From the NCBI GenBank assembly GCA_029264655.1, contig JARHZY010000016.1:1-15264 (forward strand): a DNA stretch of 15,264 nucleotides, in the 5' to 3' direction. Source of the stretch: Helicobacter sp. GTDB taxonomy: Bacteria; Campylobacterota; Campylobacteria; Campylobacterales; Helicobacteraceae. Below the pieces are notes generated by a model. It saw only the letters and a list, made by a program, of their open reading frames with translations, had not been told where the DNA came from and searched no databases. Of this stretch, positions 1 through 6,542 are shown piece after piece. A program made the position numbers and the translations under genes. How positions within the stretch are numbered: position 1 is the first letter of the stretch; each line of letters opens with the position of its first letter.

Positions 1-113
1 TTTTTATTATTTTCAATCAATGTAATATTAATAAATTTATATAGTATGATACTAAGTATTATCCACATAAGAAATACAACAAATAAAACCCCTAAAACAA
101 ACAATCCTATCAT
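1..113 (-). CDS. Small membrane protein, N-terminal part only (cut by window edge)
   Basis: The first 37 residues are visible before the window ends. They begin MIGLFVLGVLFVVFLMWI and form one strongly hydrophobic helix, then a more polar stretch ending near NITLIENNK. The start is supported by AAAGGTGG five bases before the ATG. That ribosome-binding site lies in a 21-bp sequence repeated exactly before the 152-aa gene at 784-1242. The gene follows a truncated lipase-like gene on the same strand. By position it may be an immunity or partner protein for the lipase, but this is inference: the visible part has no diagnostic domain and is not similar in sequence to the 152-aa protein beyond having a membrane helix. 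Confidence 0.6.
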   Translation of the reverse strand, partial: MIGLFVLGVLFVVFLMWIILSIILYKFINITLIENNK

Positions 114-131
114 TTATGCCACCTTTCTAGA
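111..131 (-). repeat. 21-bp direct repeat, left copy
   Basis: On the minus strand this reads TCTAGAAAGGTGGCATAA followed by ATG and is identical over 21 bp to 1240-1260. It contains the original lipase C-terminal codons (Ser-Arg-Lys-Val-Ala-stop in the right copy), the ribosome-binding site AAAGGTGG, and the start codon of the next gene. In this left copy the preceding lipase reads it in another frame and stops at TAG inside the repeat. Confidence 0.9.
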
Positions 132-780
132 ATATGTATAGAAGATTAAAAGTATAAACTTCATTGATATTTGCTTCATTATTATTATCACATAGGCTTA
201 AAGTAAGCATTTGTGCTAATGCTCCACCTAGTGAATGTCCTACTATATTTAAGCTTTTAGATTCTATCATAGCAGGATATTTTATTTTGCATTGATTGTA
301 GAATTTTAGCATATCCTCATATTGTCCTTGTGGGATAGAGCTTAGCACTAATCTTGTATCTGCTTTTAAATCTCCTGTATCATCAGGTTTTGTGCCTCTA
401 ATAGCAAAAATATAATTTACATAGCCATATTTATTTGTATAACTAACTTTTTTAGTGTTTGTATGAGTTTGTTTTCTTTTTTCTCCAAAGAGAGTAGCAG
501 AGAATCCCGAATCTGTATTTGGTTGATGGATTAATAAATCATATCTCTCAAAGAATCTTTTTGCTTGAAGTGGGGCAAATTCGCCTTTGAGTTCGTCATC
601 AAATATCCAACCCGTATCTTTAACTTCGTAACCTTTATAGGCAATATCAAGTATGTTTTGCATGGTAATAATTTTATCACTATCTTTGAATCTTTTCCCC
701 TCAAAATGAAAATATCCATAAGCAGCCATAGCTAATTCAGCGTTATCTTTTAGTTTTTTAATTTGTTCTTTATTGTTCAT
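127..780 (-). CDS. Class 3 lipase-like protein, C-terminally truncated (probably inactive)
   Basis: The 217 codons start after a ribosome-binding site (AAGGA) and only 3 bases after the 152-aa gene. The nucleophile elbow GHSLGG at about residues 181-186 gives the alpha/beta-hydrolase lipase call, and IFAIRGT near residue 125 is the strand and oxyanion region expected before it. The reading ends at VYTFN followed by LLYIF and a stop. In class 3 lipases VYTFN is normally followed by a small-residue turn (AP-G) and another 100 or more residues carrying the catalytic Asp and His. Those residues are absent, and the last five codons are out-of-frame sequence from the end of the ancestral gene. An internal deletion fused the N-terminal half to the old 3' end. 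The family would act on lipids, possibly as a secreted antibacterial effector. This copy is probably non-catalytic. Confidence 0.75.
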   Translation of the reverse strand: MNNKEQIKKLKDNAELAMAAYGYFHFEGKRFKDSDKIITMQNILDIAYKGYEVKDTGWIFDDELKGEFAPLQAKRFFERYDLLIHQPNTDSGFSATLFGEKRKQTHTNTKKVSYTNKYGYVNYIFAIRGTKPDDTGDLKADTRLVLSSIPQGQYEDMLKFYNQCKIKYPAMIESKSLNIVGHSLGGALAQMLTLSLCDNNNEANINEVYTFNLLYIF

Positions 781-783
781 TAT

Positions 784-1242
784 TTATTCCTTAAAAAGTA
801 AATCCCTTTTGAAATATCTACATTCCACAGAAGTTTTCCAACTTATTCTAAAATCCATATTGCCTTCATCGCCAAATAATCGAGGATAATAGACAATCCA
901 ACTCGGAGCGAATTCAATATTAGCGATATTATCTATAGAAAAAATTTTATTATTATTGTCTTTCAAGTCTGTATAAGCACGCAAAACTATGCCATCTTTG
1001 TATGTTGCGTTTTTAAGAAAGACATATTCATCTCCCAGTTTTAATCCAAAATATCCCAAAATCTTATTGTATTTTTCTTCACTATTTGGCAAGTCATTAA
1101 TCTTGCATAGCCTTCTAAACTCCCAATAATTAGGCTGTATCCACCAAAATGGCACAAAGCCAATAGGGATACCTATAAAATAGATTCCAACGCAGATAAT
1201 AAAGGTTAGAATAATCTTTTTAGGTTTAAAAAACTTTTTCAT
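784..1242 (-). CDS. 152-aa single-helix membrane protein, putative immunity protein of the lipase cassette
   Basis: The protein begins MKKFFKPKKIILTFIICVGI: a basic stretch, then one hydrophobic helix at about residues 9-33, then roughly 118 polar residues containing PNYWEFRRLCKINDLP and several Trp/Tyr. It resembles an inner-membrane-anchored protein with a periplasmic domain. The start codon directly follows the TAA of the lipase relic and uses AAAGGTGG as ribosome-binding site, inside the 21-bp repeat. Three bases after its stop the next lipase copy begins, so the genes are translationally coupled. I do not recognise a named family. Its place between lipase copies suggests a cognate immunity protein, which would be membrane-anchored to meet a lipase in the periplasm. 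A lipase chaperone or accessory protein is an alternative. The reading frame is intact although both neighbouring lipases are broken. Confidence 0.7.
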   Translation of the reverse strand: MKKFFKPKKIILTFIICVGIYFIGIPIGFVPFWWIQPNYWEFRRLCKINDLPNSEEKYNKILGYFGLKLGDEYVFLKNATYKDGIVLRAYTDLKDNNNKIFSIDNIANIEFAPSWIVYYPRLFGDEGNMDFRISWKTSVECRYFKRDLLFKE

Positions 1243-1260
1243 TTATGCCACCTTTCTAGA
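1240..1260 (-). repeat. 21-bp direct repeat, right copy
   Basis: Identical to 111-131. Here the lipase relic reads the repeat in its native frame, ending Ser-Arg-Lys-Val-Ala-stop, and the ATG of the 152-aa gene follows with no spacer. Confidence 0.9.
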
Positions 1261-1536
1261 TTCTATAAACTCTTTAGAATCTCTTTTTACATTAAAAGGA
1301 ATAGTTCCTATACATTGATTATAAAATAAAAGCATATCAAAATATTGTTTTTTAGGGATACCACTTATAACAAGTTTTGTATCAGCTCCTATATCACCAT
1401 TGTTATTTTTCTCTGTGCCACGAATGGCTAAGATATAATTGATATAGCCATATGTAGCAATATAACTTTTTTCTTTTGTTTTACTATCAATTTGTTTTCT
1501 TTTTTCTGCAAAGAGAGTTGCAGAAAAGCCAGATTC
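1243..1536 (-). pseudogene. Relic of a second class 3 lipase-like gene
   Basis: Ninety-eight codons (including the stop) read without interruption but have no start: two stops (TAG TGA) lie directly upstream at 1537-1542. The translation begins ESGFSATLFAEKRKQ and includes YGYINYILAIRGT and QYFDMLLFYNQC. It aligns without gaps to about residues 91-166 of the lipase at 127-780, with roughly two thirds of residues the same by eye. After FYNQC it jumps to a different ending (IGTIPFNVKRDSKEF, then IESRKVA), so the part with GHSLGG is deleted in frame. Both the N-terminus and the catalytic core are missing. The surviving end preserves the stop and ribosome-binding site that lead into the 152-aa gene, which may explain why this end was retained. 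Confidence 0.8.
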
Positions 1537-1681
1537 TCACTATATCTTAGGATATTTATATTTGTTTATTTGTATAATGGAGCATGGGATTTTATTACAA
1601 ATAATGTTAGCAATATATTATTTTATTTTAAATAAGACTATTTTCTCTCTATCGCTTATTCCAACAATATTTTTTTGCTTA

Positions 1682-3130
1682 TTATCCTTGTGCGATAAAG
1701 TTTGGCTCTATGTTTTGCATTGCAAATGGATTTGCATTTTGCATTGGCATATTGCCTGCATCTTGATTGATGGTGTTTGCTAAGTTATTTGCATGTGGTT
1801 GTGATTCTTGAGTGGCAAATGGACTTGGCATGTTTGTTTCTGGTATTTGTTGCGGTATGCCTAATGGATTGACTTGTTGCATTTTTTGATCATTAGGGGC
1901 TGTTTGCTGGAGCATAGCAGCAAGTGGATTTATTGGGTTGTTGGCATTATTATCCATTTTTTGTGTAGGATTTTCTTGCGATACTTGTTTGCTCTCCTTT
2001 GTTTGAGATTCTTGTTTAATAGAGAATTTATCAAGCTCCTCTTGATTAAGCTGTTTGCCTTTATCAGCGGCATCAAGCATTTTTTCATATTTTTTCATCT
2101 CTTTTGCTTTTGCTGCCATTTTTGCTGCTTCTGCCTCTGCTTTTAATGTTTCTTCATCTTTATTTGCTTCCGCTTCTGCAGCAAGCTTTGCCTCTCTTTC
2201 ATTAATGATTTTTTCATATTTATTACTTAAAGATTCAGTAGCCAAATCATCTTGATAAGCATTCATTGCTTTATTGGCATCTGCTTTAATAGATTCTATT
2301 GTTTTATGTGTTGTGCTATCGCCTTTTGGATAAAACTCAAGTGCATTTTGCACAGGAACAATATTATCGCCTAAACGCATAAGCGGTGTACCCTTGTCGT
2401 AGATAATGCTTTGGACTTCGCCTCTACCAATACGCGTTTCATCATATTGTTTTGTTATGGGATTAAGGTTGTAGTGTGCTTTCACTTGATAACTACCGGG
2501 CTCTACAATATTTCCTTTAGAATCTTTGCCATCCCAACTAAAATCAATATAACCTTGTTGTCCATCTTTATCGGTTAAAGACATAGTGTGTACAATTTCA
2601 TTACTTGGACTTAGAATCTCAATGACAGGACTACCTTGCGTAGCATCAATTTTATTATCAAAATATAGACTAAAATGGTTTTCACCACTTCCAGCAACAT
2701 TTAAACCCATAATATCAGTTTCTGCTATTTTTCCTATCATAGCAACTGCATTAAGTGTATTAGCTTTTGCCCCTTGTGTTGTTGCATGTGTATTTTCTTC
2801 CATACCCATATTTAGCATTTCAAGTGATTTTTTCATATCTTTTTGAAAATCTTGTAATGCCTTATTGGTTTCTTGCGATGCTTTCATGGCTTGGGCTACT
2901 TCTTTCATCGTTTTCTTATTTTCTTCTTGCATTTCCACTTGCGTAAGCTGTGCAGTTTGCGTAATAATTTTATCAGTTTCCATAGGAGAAGTAGGATCTT
3001 GATTTTTTAATTGCTCTAAAAATAGCTTCATGAATGCATCTTTATCTAAGCCATTTGCAATCTGTGTTGTTTCTTTCTTTTTTTCTCTTGCCGCTGTTGA
3101 GCCTGTTACTTCACCTAAATCAATTGCCAT
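1682..3130 (-). CDS. flgD: Flagellar hook assembly (cap) protein FlgD with long C-terminal extension
   Basis: FlgD is exported by the flagellar type III apparatus and caps the growing hook so that FlgE subunits can polymerise. The family signature is at residues 31-66: DAFMKLFLEQLKNQDPTSPM, then QTAQLTQVE. A helical Lys/Gln-rich stretch follows (about 67-120). An Ig-like FlgD domain occupies about 150-245, with the typical strand and turn FSWDGKDSKGNIVEPGSYQV. Residues 275-355 form a charged Ala/Glu/Lys-rich, probably coiled-coil helix. Residues 370-482 are a Gln/Asn/Pro/Met-rich, low-complexity tail. At 482 residues it is much longer than the roughly 220-300 typical of the family. The start is supported by AAAGGA 6 bases upstream. 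The gene stands alone, without fliK or flgE next to it. A sigma-54-type promoter lies about 50 bases upstream. Confidence 0.95.
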   Translation of the reverse strand: MAIDLGEVTGSTAAREKKKETTQIANGLDKDAFMKLFLEQLKNQDPTSPMETDKIITQTAQLTQVEMQEENKKTMKEVAQAMKASQETNKALQDFQKDMKKSLEMLNMGMEENTHATTQGAKANTLNAVAMIGKIAETDIMGLNVAGSGENHFSLYFDNKIDATQGSPVIEILSPSNEIVHTMSLTDKDGQQGYIDFSWDGKDSKGNIVEPGSYQVKAHYNLNPITKQYDETRIGRGEVQSIIYDKGTPLMRLGDNIVPVQNALEFYPKGDSTTHKTIESIKADANKAMNAYQDDLATESLSNKYEKIINEREAKLAAEAEANKDEETLKAEAEAAKMAAKAKEMKKYEKMLDAADKGKQLNQEELDKFSIKQESQTKESKQVSQENPTQKMDNNANNPINPLAAMLQQTAPNDQKMQQVNPLGIPQQIPETNMPSPFATQESQPHANNLANTINQDAGNMPMQNANPFAMQNIEPNFIAQG

Positions 3131-3179
3131 TTTCTGTCCTTTGTAATCCTAAATATTCCTTTAAAATTTCCAATACGCT

Positions 3180-3195
3180 AGCAAATATTGTTCCG
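3180..3195 (-). promoter_or_regulatory. Sigma-54 (RpoN) promoter for flgD
   Basis: The minus strand reads CGGAAC-AATAT-TTGCT. It matches TGGCAC-N5-TTGCW at the invariant GG (-24) and GC (-12), with the obligatory 10 bases between them, and at 4 of 6 positions of the -24 box. The -12 GC lies about 50 bases upstream of the flgD start. Hook and middle-class flagellar genes in Helicobacter and Campylobacter are commonly RpoN/FlgR-dependent, so position and gene function agree. Confidence 0.7.
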
Positions 3196-3678
3196 TATTA
3201 AAATAACAATAAATTAATATGATATATAAGAATTTTATTTTTAAAAGAGGTGGTAAAGTGATTTTTTAATGCTAGCTAAATAATCAATATAATTATACTC
3301 TCAAATTAATGGCACTAAAAAACAAAGCATAAAAAAATAGAAACAAACTAAGAGACTTTTTTACATAAAGATAATACCATAACAAGTAATCTAAAAGTTA
3401 GAATCTAAACTAATATTTTAGAATATATATAAAAAATAGCTTGTAATATTTAATATAGATATAGAGAAAATATGCATAAAACATAAAAGAGTAGCAACTG
3501 ATGCTTTTAATGTAGCTATATTGTTGTTTGGTATTATATATTATAAAGCCCTTAAACTAATACTTTTAGATTTATATTAAAGAATAAATACTACCTTCTT
3601 ATATTTACTCTTTCATATTCATATTATTTATAGATTGCGGGTATCATAAATTACATAGAATCTTATTTTTACATAAGT
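3196..3678. other. Gene-free AT-rich spacer between glyQ and flgD
   Basis: I see no credible open reading frame with a ribosome-binding site, no tRNA fold and no strong terminator. Just after the glyQ stop, on the minus strand, there is only a weak CTTAT/ATAAG hairpin with no T-run. Together with the promoter region the gap from the glyQ stop to the flgD start is 548 bp, long for a compact genome of this type. It may hold gene remains too decayed to read. Confidence 0.5.
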
Positions 3679-4572
3679 TTATCTTGTGGGCAAAAGACGT
3701 TGCAGACGCTCTTCTTCTTGTGCTTTATAAAGAGTGGCACATCCTTTTGCAAGTTCGCGAATTTTTAATATATAATCCTGCCTCTGGGCAACAGAGATAG
3801 CTTTGCGGGCATCAAGCACATTAAAAAAATGACTTGAAAGCATCGTATAATCATAAGCAGGTAATGGTAGGTTGGCGAGTAGGCATTTTTTTGCTTCATT
3901 TTGGGCTTGCTCAAAGCTTGTAAAAAGAAAAGCTGTATCTGCAACTTCAAAATTATACTTAGAAAACTCATATTCCCCTTGTAAATGCACATCAGCATAA
4001 CGCATATTTTCATTCCATGCAATATCAAATACAGACTCTACCCCTTGAATATACATAGCAAGACGTTCTACACCATAAGTAATTTCTACACTAACGCTTT
4101 CACATGCAATACCCCCAACTTGCTGAAAATAGGTAAATTGTGTTACTTCCATACCATCAAGCCACACTTCCCAACCAAGCCCCCATGCTCCAAGTGTAGG
4201 AGATTCCCAATTATCTTCTACAAAGCGAATATCATGAGAGTCTATATGCAACCCTAATGCTTCTAAGCTTTGTAAATATAGCTCTTGAATATTATCTGGT
4301 GAGGGTTTAATTAAAACTTGAAATTGATAATAACTGCCAAGTCTGTTTGGATTCTCTCCATAACGTCCATCTGTGGGGCGACGCGATGGTGCTACATAGG
4401 CAGTAGCCCATGGTGTTTTATCCAAACTTCTTAATAGTGTCGCAGGGTGGAATGTCCCGGCCCCAGCAGGTATATCATAGGGTTGTAAAAGCACGCAACC
4501 TTTTGTATTATTAAAAGTGGCATTTGCCCAAAATGTTTGTAATTTTAATAAAATCTCTGAAAAAGTGAGCAT
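3679..4572 (-). CDS. glyQ: Glycyl-tRNA synthetase alpha subunit
   Basis: This is the catalytic class II subunit of the bacterial alpha2-beta2 glycyl-tRNA synthetase, which attaches glycine to tRNA-Gly in the cytoplasm. Family hallmarks run through the protein: QPYDIPAGAGTFHPATLLRS (30-49), the motif 2 region APSRRPTDGRYGENPNRLGS (61-80), RFVEDNWESPTLGAWGLGWE (116-135), TQFTYFQQVGG, and motif 3 EITYGVERLAMY (163-174). I chose ATG 4572 (297 aa) because AGAGG lies 7 bases before it. An in-frame ATG 18 bases further upstream (4590) would put that ribosome-binding site inside the coding region. A short insert (about ANATFNNT, 16-23) precedes the conserved KGCVLLQPYD. The beta subunit gene glyS is not in the window; the two genes are also unlinked in H. 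pylori. Confidence 0.96.
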   Translation of the reverse strand: MLTFSEILLKLQTFWANATFNNTKGCVLLQPYDIPAGAGTFHPATLLRSLDKTPWATAYVAPSRRPTDGRYGENPNRLGSYYQFQVLIKPSPDNIQELYLQSLEALGLHIDSHDIRFVEDNWESPTLGAWGLGWEVWLDGMEVTQFTYFQQVGGIACESVSVEITYGVERLAMYIQGVESVFDIAWNENMRYADVHLQGEYEFSKYNFEVADTAFLFTSFEQAQNEAKKCLLANLPLPAYDYTMLSSHFFNVLDARKAISVAQRQDYILKIRELAKGCATLYKAQEEERLQRLLPTR

Positions 4573-4649
4573 AAATAAACCTCTTATCATGAAAATAATC
4601 TCATTAGGATAGCCAAAGAATGTGAAGTTTGATTGTTTTGTAATATAAA

Positions 4650-4655
4650 ATTATA
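4650..4655 (-). promoter_or_regulatory. Candidate -10 element for glyQ
   Basis: The minus strand reads TATAAT, about 75 bases upstream of the glyQ start. It has no TG extension. A second possible -10 (TATCCT) lies nearer the gene, so the assignment is tentative. Confidence 0.35.
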
Positions 4656-4695
4656 AGAAGTTGTTAAGAAAATATATATGCATTAAAGGTTATGC

Positions 4696-4701
4696 TATAA
4701 T
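4696..4701 (+). promoter_or_regulatory. Extended -10 promoter of the Hcp-like gene
   Basis: TATAAT preceded by TGC gives the extended form TGnTATAAT, the usual vegetative promoter in Helicobacter and Campylobacter. Transcription would start near 4708, leaving a 16-base leader with the ribosome-binding site and the ATG at 4724. This also argues against the upstream in-frame ATG at 4661. Confidence 0.6.
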
Positions 4702-4723
4702 TACACTTTATGAGAGGAAAGAT

Positions 4724-5395
4724 ATGCGATTATATGTTGTGATAGGTTTGTATTTCATGATTGCTATGTTCTTTTTTTCTATGCATGCAAAAAATATGCA
4801 AGCAAATCTTACAGAATCTGAACGTAAAAATGCAATTGTTGCTTGTGCAAATGCACATTTAGAATCTTGTGAGTTGCTACTTAATGATGGTGTGCCAGAT
4901 ATTAAATTATGTAATGTCCGCACAGAATGTGAGTTTGTAGGGTGGCTTTATATTCAAGTGCAAAATTATACACAATCACTCCCATATTTAAAAAAAGCTT
5001 GTGATAATAACCATAAAGATGGATGCGATAAACTTGGCTTTAGCTACCAACGATTAAATAATTATAAAAAAGCAAGAAAATATTATAAGATAGCATGCGA
5101 TAAGGCTAGTATGAGCGGATGCTATAATCTTGCTATGTTGTATTATGATGGTTTGGGTGTGCGGCATAGTTATGAAATGGCAAATATGCTTTTTCAAAAA
5201 ATATGTGATAAAAATGAAGGAATTGGTTGTTTGCAACTTGGTATGTCTTATACAAACGGATACGGTGTAATACAAAATCATGAAAGTGCGCGTACATATT
5301 TTGAAAAAGGTTGCCTACTTGGGAATAATGAAGCTTGCAGCTTTCTTGATGTATCTATGCAAAACGATGGTATAGACGAAGTAAAAGAAGAATAA
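4724..5395 (+). CDS. Secreted Sel1-repeat, cysteine-rich (Hcp-like) protein
   Basis: The 223-residue protein has an N-terminal signal peptide (MRLYVVIGLYFMIAMFFFSM, cleavage probably just after). It then carries alpha/alpha Sel1-like repeats with cysteines in pairs eight residues apart: 41/49, 93/101, 125/133, 161/169 and 197/205. A further pair is at 63/69. Repeat cores such as GCYNLAMLYYDGLGV and GCLQLGMSYTNGYGV are clear. The pair 93/101 to 125/133 is offset by 32 residues and the later ones by 36, so one repeat is short. This architecture is that of the Helicobacter cysteine-rich proteins, periplasmic or secreted solenoids in which each pair forms a disulphide bridging one repeat. Family functions include beta-lactam binding and host interaction, but no specific role can be read here. 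AGAGGAAAG supports start 4724. It is divergent from glyQ. Confidence 0.88.
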   Translation: MRLYVVIGLYFMIAMFFFSMHAKNMQANLTESERKNAIVACANAHLESCELLLNDGVPDIKLCNVRTECEFVGWLYIQVQNYTQSLPYLKKACDNNHKDGCDKLGFSYQRLNNYKKARKYYKIACDKASMSGCYNLAMLYYDGLGVRHSYEMANMLFQKICDKNEGIGCLQLGMSYTNGYGVIQNHESARTYFEKGCLLGNNEACSFLDVSMQNDGIDEVKEE

Positions 5396-5405
5396 TGTAT
5401 TTTTG

Positions 5406-5435
5406 GCTTTAAAAATCATAGATATTTTTTAAAGC
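5406..5435 (+). terminator. Perfect 10-bp inverted repeat after the Hcp-like gene
   Basis: GCTTTAAAAA (5406-5415) pairs perfectly with TTTTTAAAGC (5426-5435) across a 10-base loop, starting 10 bases after the stop codon. The position fits a terminator, but no T-run follows and only two G-C pairs support the stem, so it may be an mRNA end-stabilising hairpin. Confidence 0.45.
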
Positions 5436-5529
5436 ATTAAAAATGAGATTTAAAACTAAAGAATATAGTATTATTTTTATGCTTTGTAAAAAAAATATAT
5501 ATTTACTCAAAAACTCCACACAAACATGA

Positions 5530-5535
5530 TACAAT
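5530..5535 (+). promoter_or_regulatory. Extended -10 promoter of fbp
   Basis: TACAAT preceded by TGA gives TGnTACAAT. Transcription would begin near 5542, giving a leader of about 48 bases before the fbp ATG. Confidence 0.5.
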
Positions 5536-5589
5536 ACAAAACAAATTATTGAATGCATTGAAATGTGATAAGTATAGAAAAGGAATATA

Positions 5590-6483
5590 ATGAGTAATGC
5601 TATTGAAAAGATTGTAAAAGTATTACAAGGTGGTGCAGTGCAGGTTGCACACTTGTTGCAAAAAAGAGATGTAAAATATAGTAATCAAGCAAATGCTAGT
5701 GGCGATAATCAATTGCAGGTTGATATTCTTGCAGATAGGCTTTTTGCAGATATTTTAAGTGAATTACCTATTAAGGGTTTTGCAAGTGAAGAGCAAACAG
5801 AAGCTATTATGTTAAAACCAAACCATTATATACAAGATAATGAAGCAGATTCTATAAACTTACAATCTTTACTTGTTGCTTATGATCCGCTTGATGGCTC
5901 ATCGCTTATGGATAGTAATTTAACAATTGGTAGTATTTTTGGAATCTATGCTCATGAGTTTCAGGGCACAAAACTCATTGCTTCTTTATATTTTTTATAT
6001 GGACCGCGTTTAGAAATGGTGGTAACTAAAGATTCTAAAAGCATGCATTATCTCTATGATTATACAAAGCATGCATGGGAATTTATACAAATATTGCAGC
6101 TACAAGATAAAGGCAAATTAAATGCTCCCGGCGGCACGCAGAAACATTGGCATTCTAAACATAAACAACTTATAGAAAGCTTTTTTGCACAAGGGTATAG
6201 ATTGCGTTATAGTGGTGGTATGGTGGCAGATTTACATCAGATTCTGTGTAAGGGAGGCGGTATTTTTAGTTATCCTGCTACTACAGATTCAAAAAAAGGT
6301 AAATTACGCAATCTTTTTGAAGTATTTCCCTTTGCTTATATTTTTGAATGTGCTGGCGGTATGGCAACAAATGGCACAAAACGTTTGCTAGATATCCATA
6401 CAGAATCTATCCATGCAAGCACACCATGTTTTTTTGGCAGTCAATATGAAATGAAATGTGTGCAACAGGCATATAACATATAA
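5590..6483 (+). CDS. fbp: Fructose-1,6-bisphosphatase, class I
   Basis: It hydrolyses fructose-1,6-bisphosphate to fructose-6-phosphate, the committed gluconeogenic step, which matters in organisms living on amino and organic acids. Metal- and phosphate-binding motifs are all present: ASEEQ (65-69), DPLDGSS (99-105), YSGGMVADLHQIL (207-219), GKLRNLFEVFPFAYIFECAGG (237-257, with the acidic ligand in FEC), and HASTPCFFGS (275-284). The length of 297 residues is slightly short for the family because the N-terminal regulatory arm is reduced. The start has AAAGGAATATA directly before the ATG. A 59-base gap separates it from the HypF-like gene, so the two may be co-transcribed. Confidence 0.95.
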   Translation: MSNAIEKIVKVLQGGAVQVAHLLQKRDVKYSNQANASGDNQLQVDILADRLFADILSELPIKGFASEEQTEAIMLKPNHYIQDNEADSINLQSLLVAYDPLDGSSLMDSNLTIGSIFGIYAHEFQGTKLIASLYFLYGPRLEMVVTKDSKSMHYLYDYTKHAWEFIQILQLQDKGKLNAPGGTQKHWHSKHKQLIESFFAQGYRLRYSGGMVADLHQILCKGGGIFSYPATTDSKKGKLRNLFEVFPFAYIFECAGGMATNGTKRLLDIHTESIHASTPCFFGSQYEMKCVQQAYNI

Positions 6484-6542
6484 AATGTAACAACGTGAGA
6501 TCAACATAAAGAATACTAAGATTCTCAATCTATTGGAGTAGT

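Noticed and set aside
59..67. TTATCCACA, a perfect E. coli-type DnaA box
   Set aside because: A single copy inside a coding region (codons for Met-Trp-Ile-Ile on the minus strand), with no cluster of boxes or dnaA/dnaN genes nearby; probably chance.
1562..2846. Several plus-strand open frames opposite flgD
   Set aside because: They are antisense shadows of the low-complexity flgD tail, rich in Cys/Phe/Leu/Ser, without ribosome-binding sites; flgD has clear family motifs.
4573..4590. Upstream ATG for glyQ giving 303 residues
   Set aside because: The AGAGG ribosome-binding site for ATG 4572 would lie inside the coding region and the extra residues have no family counterpart.
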